From Cenococcum geophilum 1.58 (lineage: Eukaryota; Ascomycota; Dothideomycetes; Gloniales; Gloniaceae): a stretch of 64,000 bases of DNA. Below are positions 48,901 to 60,000 of the stretch, in pieces. Within the stretch, counting starts at the first letter, position 1. Each line of letters begins with the position of its first letter. The stretch lies in assembly GCA_001692895.1 (NCBI GenBank), contig KV748206.1:1126662-1190661 (forward strand). Direction: 5' to 3'. The translations under genes were made by a program, and so were the position numbers. The notes beneath the pieces are model-generated. The model did not search any database. It had not been told where the DNA came from and worked only from the letters and a program-made list of their open reading frames with translations.

Positions 48901-49339
48901 AACTAGGAGGATATGTCTAAATTGCACTACGACTACAGCGGTAGGCCCCCTATTTACTAGTAAATAATAAGGAGACTAACGAAATAGACTATACTAAATA
49001 GCTAAGAAGAGAAGCAGAGTAAGGAACGGAAGCGACTGTAACTGCTAAAGCACTGCGACCAAAGCCGGTTAGGATAATGGATATATTAAAAGGGAACGTC
49101 CCGAGCCTAACCGTAATGGCGGATAAGATCTTATTAAAAACTATTGAAGTTACTATTAGTAACTGCCTCGTGTATATACCTAAAGTCACAAGGTTATTCT
49201 TTAAGCTACTCCCGCTACCTCTTATAGAACCTTACCAATAAAAGCAAGAGGGCGTTAAGGCATCTACGTCGTCGGCATACCTAACGTTTTATGCTAATTA
49301 AGCTGGCCTAACAACTGTGGAGGTAGACTAGATTAAACG

Positions 49340-52300
49340 GGAAGTAGGATTTACCTAGTTTTAATAATAATATTTAAAGGTAGAAGCACAGATAGGAGAT
49401 AAAAGGGTTAAGTACTTAATTAACTCTAGAGCGGAGCTTAACCTTATTAAGGAAAGTGTGGCTCTATAATATGGCTTGCTAATATTAAGTCTACCCCTAT
49501 AGTTGTAGGGTATACATCTAACGTCTATAAATGGGACTTAGTCTAAGTTTATTAGATTAATATATGCAGCCGCTATAGTTATAGGGGACGTCTTAATATC
49601 CACGACTTTTATTACTATGGGAGAAATGTTATATAAGGTAATACTTAGTAAGCCATAGTTAGTAAGGGCTAGGCTAGCAACGTAGCAAACCGTAATAGGC
49701 TAGGTATCTTATATTATTTAATTAGAAAATGGCGGAGTTAAAATAAGGTTCTTAACATTTTATAAGGACGCAATGTTCCTTAAACTAGATAAAGAAATTA
49801 GTATAGGCAGTAGTTCGGGAAATATATAACTGGTATAACCGCTAAGATCATATCTAGGGTTACTTATAACCCAGCGTATTAGGATAAGGAGGACGCTAAG
49901 GATAGAGAGAAGGGAAATAAGGTGCGACTTTAATAAGGACGTTTGCTATTCTAGATATCCGCTAAATAGGGCAATTAATAGGAAGAAGAGCATAATACTA
50001 GATAGAGAAAGCTTAACAGCGAAACGTTAAAGGAAGTCTTAAAGAAGTACTTAGGAGGAAGGTAGAAGCTAATATTTAAAGCAAAGGCTGGATCCCTTAT
50101 ATATTAAATATTAAAGACAACAAATCTATTTATAATATAAATAGAAGGCTATAGAAGCAAGGCCCGATAGAATGCTATAAGTATAGCAACTGCGTATAAA
50201 CGAAAGGCAGAGAAGGTCCGCCTAGTTAATTCGTTAGCACCAGACAGAACGGTTATAGGAGGAATAATAGAGTGGCGAGAAGTGGCCTTGCGTCGGCAAA
50301 AGGCGTCTATTTAAGAGTTGCCCCTTAGTCTATATAATCATTTCCTTAAGCCGCGGTATACTAAGCTGGCCTATAGTATATGGCTGAAGCCAGAATAATT
50401 AGAGTGCGTAATTATAGGGGACCTCCAGCTAAGAGAATGAGAAATCTTTAAGGCCATATTGTTTAACTAAGAAGAGGCTCTAGTATGGGAGTTCTCTAAG
50501 ATAGGTCGTGTTAGTAGAGATATAACTCCACTATTAAAGATTAAGACTATACTATATAAAGTATAGCAAGTGCCGAACTTCCCTATACTAAGAGCCTTAT
50601 AAGGGGAAGTTATAAATATATTATAAGAACGACTAGCTTAAGGGACTCTAGAATATTACAAAAGCCTATATAGGAATCTATGGTTTTTTATAAGCAAAAA
50701 GGAACACAAGAAGTACCGGCTAATTAACGCGGCAATAAATATCAACTAAGTGACTATTAGGGACGCAAATCTGCCACCGTATGCTGATGAGTTTTCTAAG
50801 GAGTTTATAGGGTGTAAAGTTATATCTCTAGTGGACTTCTTCTCTAAATATAACTAATTGGAGCTGGATGTAGAAAGCAGGAACCTAACGGCCTTTGCAA
50901 TACCTCTGGGACTTCTATAATAAACAATGGTACCTATAAGAGGAACGAATTCGGTAGCCTAGTTTATAAGAACAATTACTAAGATTCTAGAGCGATATAT
51001 CCTACACCATACCTTGCCGTTTCTGGATAATATTACAGTGAAAGGACTATAGACAATGTATAATGGAGAAGAGAGCCTTCTAGGCGTGCGCAGATACATT
51101 TTGGAACACATTGTGTGGCTAGACGGAGTACTTATAGATTTGGAACGAGCTAGGTGTATAATCTTAGGCGTAAAGTCTTATTTCTATAAGGACGAGATTA
51201 TAGTAGTTGGTTACCGCTGTAATAAAAAGGGGCGATATCCGGAAGAGTTAAAAGTTATAAAGATTATTTACTGGAGAGACTGTAAAGACGTTATATCTGC
51301 CTAAGCCTTTATAGGAGTTGTTATATATTACCAAATATAGGTAGAAGACTTTATAATAAAGGCAGAGCTAATCTTCTAACTGCTATAAGTGAACGTTCCG
51401 TTTGTATAGGGCATAGAGTAGATAACTGCTATAAAGACTCTAAAGTATACAATCACTACTATATCCGCATTAGTTTAACTAGATTATAGTAAGGGGGCTA
51501 GGCTAATTATTCTCGCCGTTAACGGATATAAGAATAGGTGGGGATGCGGTCTTATACAACTGGACGTATAAGGTTGTCGCCACCTATATTAATATAAGAG
51601 CGGTATCTAGTCTTAAGCAGAACAGAAGTACGATTTAGGAAAGCTTAAATATTGGGTATTGCTGCATATATTAAAGAAGTGTTAAGTATACCTATACGGC
51701 GTCTGCTTTATGGTTAAGACGGATACAAATACCTTAGTCGCGTAACTAAATCGTACTGCTACCGATTTACTAGGAGCCTTAATAATATAATGGCTAGCAT
51801 AGATTTAGTTATAGGACTTTAATGTTAGGTATGTTCTAGGGAAGAAGAATAGCCTAGCTAATGGACTATTACGACAACTACTAGATGGCGAATGACCTAA
51901 TAAGCCGACTGAAGATATTAAAGAGTTTATTAACTATAAACTAAGTGCTTTAGAATATATGGCTAGCTTAGTTAAAATAGAGGTGGATCTGCTACTAGAA
52001 GACTTATATTCTGGGAAGTCTTAAAAGATTACAAAATAGCTAGTGACCTTATAACGTCCAGAAGAAATAAATACTAAAGAATTTAAAAAGTTTAAATAAC
52101 ATATACTGAAATTCCTAGTGCGCGATTAACAGCTCTTCCGCTAATAATTAAAAAATATACTAATATAAAGGGTAGTTAATAACGAGGACGCTTAGTAAGA
52201 GATTATTAAAAGCCATTATAATTAAAGCGGATATCACAAACGAGAAGGAATGTATTAGAGGATCTTAAATTAATATTGGTGGCTAGGGCTATAGAATTAG

Positions 52301-53440
52301 ATATTATGGTATATTAAGTCGTGTCTACAATGCTAGGAGCGACAGCTAGGACAGGAAGAAGAAGTAATATACCCTATATAGAAGTCCACCTTGTGGTAAT
52401 AAGTAGTAGTAGACATCACGTTTATGCCTTTAAGCCGTCTCAGATTCCGGTACCTAGCTATTGCTTAAGAATATATATCTAGATAGGTAGAAGCTCGGGC
52501 CCTTCAAAATAAGAATATAAAAAGTATAGCGAAGTTCCTCTATAAAGATGTTATCTACCAATAGGGAGCATTTAGACAGCTCTCTATAGATAGTAGAGGA
52601 GAGAATACTAACGTTACCGCTGCGCTCGCAGAGCTCTATAATATTAAGAGGGTTATAACTTCCGCTTACCACGTTTAGGCGTAAGGCTTTATAGAGTAAG
52701 GCCATAAACCTATAATAGACGCTTTGGCGAAGATAGATAGCTTATAGCTGGATAATCTTTATACCATTTTATAGGCAGATAGGATAACTATTAAGCGGCC
52801 TATAGGAATAATACTGGTAAGAGTTATATACGGATATAAGTATGTCCTTCCTATTAAACTCTATATACCTACTTAGCAGACGCTGCCTTAGTAAATAGTC
52901 TGGACTACTATAGAGCTACTAGTACTTTATATAAAGTAGTTTAACTAAAGAGACGTAGATGTAAAAGAGGCTATTGCGTATATAAGACGACTAAGGGTAG
53001 TAAATAAGGAGTACTTTAATAACACCTACTGCATTTACCAGGACGGATTTAAGGTTAGAGATATAGTTATACTTTATAACACGCAGCTTAAGTAAGACTA
53101 TTCTAGCAGTCGTAAGTTAGATCTAAAATGGCTAGGCCCGTTTTGTATACGTAAGAGTTACCCTTATAAAGGATAGTACTTAATTAAGGATCTTAATAGT
53201 ACACCGTTCCGTAATTAAACTCCTAGAAATAGATTAAAGAGATTCTATTAATAATAGATATCTAAAGTCTACCAGGAAGACCGGCTTGACCAATTAGGCG
53301 GAACTATACTATAAGAAATGACAGCAGAGCTAGAGCCTAAGAAAGATATACAAAATCCACTAGTATCGCAACGCCACGTAGTTTAAGAAGTGTGCATTAT
53401 AGAAAGATCGTTTAATAGAACTAAGTACAAAACATTTAAC
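49340..53440 (+). pseudogene. G4 pol remnant (protease, RT, RNase H, integrase)
   Basis: The protease reads LINSRAELNLI near 49,416-49,450 (LIDSGAELNLI expected; Asp to Asn and Gly to Arg). The reverse transcriptase has YRLINAAININ near 50,720 and SLVDFFSKYN near 50,825. Its active-site box is FLDN at 51,020-51,031 (FLDD expected), and the in-frame open piece 51,056-51,304 continues it. RNase H begins LDYSKGARLIILAVNG near 51,480. Integrase has an HHCC region at about 52,205-52,340 and its acidic residues in VVDI (about 52,407), SIDSRGEN and FIE; all three are still acidic. The type is the Gypsy group whose RT box is followed by ITVKG, different from the three chromodomain families here, and I see no chromodomain. 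Confidence 0.8.
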
Positions 53441-53480
53441 TAGGGGACAGTTAAGTTCTACGGCAGGGGAGGGAATGTAG
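53441..53480 (+). other. Internal polypurine-tract-like sequence of G4
   Basis: TAGGGGACAG, AGTTCT, GGCAGGGGAGGG: the same word order as the terminal tract at 56,766-56,795. It marks the end of pol. Confidence 0.55.
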
Positions 53481-53631
53481 ATAACAGCTATGTAATCCTT
53501 TTATTTGCCGTATTTCCTAAAGCTCTTTCTATTACGCGTTCTTATTTGCTTTTTTTAGTTAGGAATCTAATGCGTGTTAATAGTAAGGTAAGGGTAGAAG
53601 AATGTTTGCGAATAACCACATAGTATTATTT

Positions 53632-53760
53632 ACTGCAAAGATATTAGTTCCGCTTACCGCCTTTACCAAGCCAATAGTAATTTTCCATGCTAGGTATAGA
53701 AAATTATAATTAGTCCATTTAATAATTAGAGCCAGCAGAACTCCACACTACTACCTAGAT
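53632..53760. repeat. Foldback repeat, copy 3
   Basis: AATTTTCCATGCTAGGTATAGAAAATT-like hairpin (given here only as a pattern) with arms AGTTCCGCTTACC and CCAGCAGAACT. It lies in the same place after the internal tract as copy 2 in G4n. Confidence 0.55.
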
Positions 53761-53799
53761 TTAGTAGACTATTTAGATTAGGAAACCCTATTTAGAACT

Positions 53800-56760
53800 T
53801 TACCTTTTTACCCTTAATAAACCTTAAAGATAGTTATAATTAGCCAAAGCAGAAACCAAGCAGAATTAAGAATAATAGTATATTTATTATATCTTTATCT
53901 AGCAAACTACTGGTCCTCTATAAAGGAGCTAAGTAATAGATTAGTGACGTCCTAACGGAAGTCAGAGGCTTTGCGGTCAATCAGCGTCGAGTAGTGCTTA
54001 TCCAAATCTATGATAAGATTTTGCTCTTATAAGAAAACTACGCAGATACGGCTAGTGTAGTAGTTAATTTCATTAACTAAGATAACAGACTGCAAGTATT
54101 TCTAGAAAAGGACGCATTTATATTAATCTTTAAGGACATTTCTAACGTTAGCAAAATAGCTAAAGATTAGAGAAACTAATATAATAAAGCTAGAGAAACT
54201 ATCTAAAAGGCCTAGGGATAAGATATTCTTAACGGACCGCTAAAATACGCAGTCTCCTATAACTTCCTCTCCGCCGTCTAAAAGCTCGCAATACACCCAC
54301 TTTTTAAAGTCACAGTAAGAGTTAATAAAGCTCTAATTGATAGGCTTAAACGTCTAGGACGTGGCATTAAAAACACTACTTAACTATAGCCGACCGATTT
54401 TGCGCTCGCATCTAAGATATTAGGAAGGGCAATATTAGACTAGGTAGTGAATAAGTATGGTTTAGGAAGATACTTAACTAGCTTCCTTATTCTAAATAAG
54501 GACCTACCGCCAAGAAGTAGGAGACTAACTACTATGGGACCAGAGGTTATTAATGTCGGAATTAGATAAGCAGGAGAGAGCTTAGCTCTTACACTGCGAA
54601 TATATTTACAGCATGCTTCTAATATAATAAATCCCTTAGCCTTTTAGCCATTAACACCTATTTAAGGAGGAGGCGTTAATATTATGCTAAGCCCGTCCCA
54701 ACAAGGATTGCCTATATTAGTTAACTCGCCTTTATTATCTATAAACGAGAGTATTCTCGCAGCTGGAACGCCTGTTGGCTCGCCCCCGCGGCTGCCAGTA
54801 TCTTTATTAAAAAGGAATCCAAGAAGGGGGCTAATAATTGCTCACCCGGAAGTATGGGGGCTAGAAGTAGAATTAATGTTTAATGAGAATATTATTGAGC
54901 CGGGAGATGATGTGGAGTATATTAAGGAGGCTATAGATGCTGTAGCGGTACTCCGTGCAAAACGAGGATACAACTGCAAGGATAACGTGTTAGCGTATCT
55001 TAAGGTATCCCTAAATCGAACTACTAAAATTAAACTAATAGAGGTTATAAAGCTCTTGCATAGCTAGTATAGGGCGGCTAGTTCTAATCCAGAGATATAC
55101 AAGGTCTGTTAGATACATACTTAAGTAATAGGAGGATGTATGGGTTTAGCGATAAAAGGTCTAAACTATGCCGCACTGTGTTACAGACTCCGTTTGATAT
55201 ATTACGCCTATAACTACCTTAGCACCATAAAGACCGATCCCACTATATACTCCTAGTTTAGAAAGGTTTATAGACCTCTAGTTCCGTCCAATTCCTTAGG
55301 ACCGTATAAGTTTATTTACAACTTAACGCTAAGGTTTTCCTACAATAGAGAGGCTTTGCTTAATTGGATAATGTCACCAGAAGACTAAGAAGTATAGTAG
55401 TAAGAAGGATCCGTAATTTTGAACGTATTTAGATAGTAGTAGGATTCTAGCATCTTAATAATAATTAACAAGGAAATGTGTATGTACCGCCATTATTAGC
55501 GTCTAATTAATGGGCGGCCAAATTACGGCTGGTTAAAAACGATGGTTTATAGTCTCTGCCAACAGCTAATAAGATAAGACCCTTAGTATTATCGTCTCTA
55601 TTGCGCCCTTAGACCTAACAGCTAGTGGCAACTTATCTTTTACCCTTATTATGCAAAATTCGCAGTTAAAGGAGACTCTACAGCTTTCCGCCATATTAAC
55701 GTTAATATTCCCTCGCTCCTTAAAAGTGGACGCGGTACCGATATAATTTAAGGGAGCGTTTCTCTGGATAATAAGACTAAGGATAACTGCACGATTATCC
55801 TACCCAGCATGCATCACCACCTAGAATTATAGTGGGAGGATCTTAAGGCGCGAGGATTAACCAAGGGCGACGGATTTGTTTATAAGATTTCTAACCAAGA
55901 CTGGACTACTAAAGACGTAGAAAAGTATGCGACCAACTAGGTAGCTCAGCCATATAAGAAAGGAGATATGCGTATAACTATGCCTTACCTTCCTTATAGA
56001 GCGAAAGGACCTTTAACTGGAACCCGGTAAACAATACTACTATAATTTGTTAGTATTTAGGACGATTATAATAACCTTAAGGTTACTAAAGGAGGTACTT
56101 AGGCAGAGTTGGCAGATGCGCACCAAGACTTAAGAGCGCCGCCCCGTATACCGTCTGGACATACTAATCTCTACAGCACAATTCTATATTGCTTTCTGTA
56201 GCAGTTAAGCTTATAGCTGCCAGCGCTCTATCTAACGCCCTTCTTAGTAAACGACGATGGGATTCTTTAGCGGTAGTTTAAGATTATAACCTTCTTCTTA
56301 ATGGCAACGGGAACAAAGTTAGGAAATGGATGCATTCCTACCGTTTTAGGGCCGTTGAGAATTATAAAGATGCGTTTAAGCTGATGCGTGTAACTAAGAT
56401 GGAATGCTTTAATAGCCGCTCTTACTTTTACTGCATTAATAATGGAATCGATTCTTTAGCTATTACGGTAGATCCAAGTAGAGTGCCCCTAGTTATTATA
56501 GAAGGATAGAGTTATGCGGAGTTGCCTAAAGAATTATGGGACAGAACTGAGTAAATAAAAGGGCGCAAAAGAGCTATGTTATCTAAGAGCCGCCAGTCTA
56601 AAGTCTCTCTTACTGCTTAACTAAGTAGACGAGAATGGTCTTATTTAACTAGAACGGAGTCTCCTCGTTCGCTATCTCGGGTTTGTGGTAAGGGTAAGGA
56701 ACGCATATAATCACCTACCGCGCCTTTATTTTAAAGATAAGGAGTTTTAAAGTTTCGGAA
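53800..56760 (+). pseudogene. Extra long frame of G4, candidate Fe(II)/2-oxoglutarate dioxygenase-like protein
   Basis: One frame, broken only by RIP-type point stops, runs from about 53,860 to about 56,199. It then shifts by a small indel to another frame that runs to about 56,760. A 127-codon piece (54,684-55,067) is fully open. Near the C-terminal half GDSTAFRHINVNIPSLL (His at 55,692, Asn at 55,698, probably a former Asp) is followed by GSVSLDNKTKDNCTIILP, then MHHHLEL at about 55,809 and an Arg at 56,025 (GTR). The pattern H-x-D, about 40 residues, H, then R is that of double-stranded beta-helix dioxygenases, and PGxH after a D/N-x-T-x-x-N-C-T stretch recalls PhyH-like members. The last part has IDSLAITVDPSRVPLVII and SYAELPKELWDR. 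It is not a retroviral enzyme or an envelope protein that I recognise. The dioxygenase call is inference. Confidence 0.5.
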
Positions 56761-56765
56761 GTCGT

Positions 56766-56795
56766 TAGGGGACAACAACTTAGGTAGGGGAGGTA
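56766..56795 (+). other. Terminal polypurine tract of G4
   Basis: TAGGGGACAACAAC and GGTAGGGGAGG directly abut the 3' LTR, the usual site of second-strand priming. Confidence 0.6.
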
Positions 56796-57071
56796 TGTGG
56801 TGGTGTAATTTAGCCCCTAGATTTAATATCTAGATTAGGTATAGCTTTAGGAGAGCCTAGGCCTTATATAAGTTATATAGATCGGTCTGGAGCCCTTAGA
56901 GTCTTTAATAACTTAGATAGGCACGACGGACACATAATACACTCTTTTCTTTCTTTCTTACTGCCTGTTCTACTAACTGATTATAACCGACCAACCGACT
57001 GACCGACTGACTGACAGACTGATAGACAGCACTGTCACTTTCCTATCTTAGAGAGGTCGTACCCTCCCACA
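56796..57071 (+). repeat. G4 3' LTR, 276 bp
   Basis: Begins TGTGGTGGTGTAATTTAGCC and ends ACCCTCCCACA, followed by ATAT. Confidence 0.85.
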
Positions 57072-60000
57072 ATATAAGAAGTAAAGGATAATTCTACTAT
57101 AGAATAGGGAACATTAGTAGGGATTAAGACCCCACTAGATACGATATCTATCGCTTTATAAGACGCAAGAAAAGTAGGATAATAAGCTACTTTAGCACTT
57201 AATAAAGGCAAAAGGCCAACAGCTTAAGATTCTTAAGAAGAGATAAAAGATAACTAAGATTCTTAAGATAAGATAAGGTATACCTAAGGACCTATAATAG
57301 ACGAAAACCGATAAAGTAGGGTAGTGGCTTAGTTTAGTGAAATATAAATAAGCTTAAGACAGAGTTTCCTAAAGGTATAAGATTCTTAAGACGAGATAAG
57401 TAAGATTTAAGACTCTTAAGATAAGATAAAAACACTATAGACGCCTAGTTAGACTAAGGCAGGAGCTAAGCTTAAGTTAAAAGTAAGCTTAGGATTAAAG
57501 AATTTAAGGGATTAAGAATTTAGAGTATAAATAAAGACACTTATAAGTAAGAGGTAAGAGGCTTCTTTATAGATTAAAGAATCTATAATATAAATAGTAG
57601 TTAGATTAGGAGATAGATATATAAACCTAGAAGATTTACTAGAGGAATATAGTATTTAACCTAAGAATTAAAAAGTCGATACTAAGATTAAGAAGTAGGA
57701 AGACTTTAAGGATCTACTTATAAGGCGCAAAAAGAAAGAAACTATAGAGGAATTTAGAGTAAGAATTACCTTATAGTAAGAGCAGAAACTAGATAAGAGA
57801 TCTAGTATGCTAGGTTGTATAAGGGATAGAGCACCTATATAAAGAATTACTAATAGGCCTAAAGTAGGCACACTAAGGGCTAAGTGGCTTACTAAACTGG
57901 AAGAAGAAGAGGATCTAGGGATTTTAACTAGGTTTAAAGAACGATATATAAAAGGCTATTACAACGCAGTAATAAGGAGATACTTTCTTATGGATAAGCC
58001 GTATACACTTAAAGGACTGTACTAAAAGTGGTACCAATAATAACACAATAATAAGTAGAAAGACTTCTATATATAGCTAAATAAAAAAGTTGTCTAAGAC
58101 TACCTAATTATAGAAAAGGCTATAACTTATATTAAAGGAGCCTTAATTATAATATTAAAGGATTTAAAGGAGTAATTAGAGGATTAGAGAAGCAAGAGGT
58201 AAATCTTAGTACCTATAAATAAAGTTATAACGCTTAGATTAACCTAAAAACGGTTTAAACTTAAGGATAAAGACGAGCTAAGAGTTAACCTAAGATATTA
58301 AGTATATTATATATTGGCATAGATTATATATATAAATAATATATATAATATGCATAGAGCACCTAAAAATAAAAACTGGAAGTACCTAGTAAGAATATAT
58401 TGGGCACCGGATAAGGCGAAGTATTAAAACGCTAAATATATACATAGTTGGCACTTTATAAAAGTTTAAGAATAAGGGGACTTAATACTTTAACTAGGAA
58501 GATTTCTTATAAAAGAATACCTAGATAAACGACAATAGTAGAAATGCCTAGAGAATACCTATCTATGGTATATTAAAGATAAAAAATAAACTAAATATTA
58601 GCTAAAGTTAAACTAAGTATAAATAGGATCTAGTAGCTAATAATTAGGAAAAGTAAAGGCCTATAGGACTAGAGGGAACTAATAGTAGAGCCTTAAACCC
58701 TTAAAGGAATTTAAGGACAGCACTTAAACCTATAAATTAAGTAGTAAGATTAATAGTTTAAGGTACTAATAGATAGTGGAGTAATAAGAAACTATATCTT
58801 GCTAGTAGTAGTTAAAAGAATAGGGTTACTATATAGGAAGAAAGAGCATCTTTACCTATTAGTAACAATTTTAGGAGATCTAATAGCCTATAGAGGGGGC
58901 ATTATTAATCTTAAAATAGGACCTATTTAGCTAACTATTAAAGGAAGATAAGTTAAGATGTCTTTTAATATATTACTATTAGGGAATAATAAGGTAGTAT
59001 TAGGAATGCCTTAGTTACAGGAATATAATCTAAAGATTAATTAGATTATAGGTTAGGTTAATATTAGGGATACTTAACGACATAAGATATAATAATAGGC
59101 TAAGATAGTATAGTACTAAGTTGGAGCAATATATAAGGAGATAGAGCGAGGCTTAAGTCACGTACTAAAAAGATACTATAAGTACAATAAGAAACTATAG
59201 TTACTAAAAAGTAAGAAGCTGTTAGAATATATAGTATAAGACTATAAAATAGAGTTAGAACTAGGAATAAGTTTAAGGTTCTTTCTAATATATAAGCTTA
59301 CTGAAGAGGAAGGTAGAGCACTAAAAGAGTTTATTTAAGAAAACTTATAAAAGGGATATATTAGACTATTATAGTTATTAGCGAGTTATCTAGTATTATT
59401 TATACCGAAAAAACGGTAAACTAAGGCTATATATTGACTATAGATAGTTAAATAGCATTACTAGGAAGGATAGGTATCCTTTACCCTTAATTAGCGAAAT
59501 CTAAGATAGGATAAGCAATGCGTAAATCTTTATAAAGATAGATCTAAGATAGGCGTACTATTAGATTAGGATTAAGAAAGGTAACAAATAAAAGGTAGCC
59601 TTTAGGTTAAAGGAAGAACTATATAAACTATTAGTTATATAATTTGGGCTTATAAATGCACTAGTAATATTTTAGAAGCGTATTAATAATATATTAGGAG
59701 AATACTTAGATAAATTTATTATGGCATATCTTAATGATATTATTATTTACTTAATAACTAAGAAAGAACACGGAGAATACGTTAAATAGGTTTTAAAGAG
59801 ACTATAAGAAAAATAGATGCTAGTAGTAATTAAGAAATACGAGTTCTTTACTAGAAAAACCAATTTTATAGGATTTATTATTAAACTAGGCTAACTTAGC
59901 ATAGATCTAAAAAAGATTAAGGCTATAGTAAATTAGTAAGAACTAGAGAATATTACACAGTTAAGATTATTTTTAGGGGTTTGCAATTACTGTAGAAGGT

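Larger units (their letters stand above)
46427..57071 (+). mobile_element. G4: complete Gypsy-type LTR retrotransposon with an extra 3' gene, 10,645 bp
   Basis: Equal 276-bp LTRs (46,427-46,702 and 56,796-57,071) and an ATAT duplication (46,423-46,426, 57,072-57,075) bound the element, which sits inside the G2b gag-pol. Order: gag, protease, reverse transcriptase, RNase H, integrase, an internal polypurine-like tract, a foldback repeat, a second long frame of about 950 codons, the terminal polypurine tract, 3' LTR. It is unusually long because of the extra frame. Stops are RIP-type, yet several stretches stay open (47,028-47,300; 51,056-51,304; 54,684-55,067), so it is less decayed than the G1-G3 copies. 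Confidence 0.9.

Noticed and set aside
52454..52705. 83-codon minus-strand open frame
   Set aside because: It is antisense to the G4 integrase core, which reads on the plus strand.
53800..56760. Retroviral-type envelope gene downstream of pol
   Set aside because: Position would fit, but I see no signal peptide, fusion-type segment or long hydrophobic anchor; the motifs look enzymatic instead.
57072..57075. 5-bp target duplication for G4
   Set aside because: The fifth base does not agree on the two sides; 4 bp (ATAT) is what both sides support, as with CTAT for G4n.
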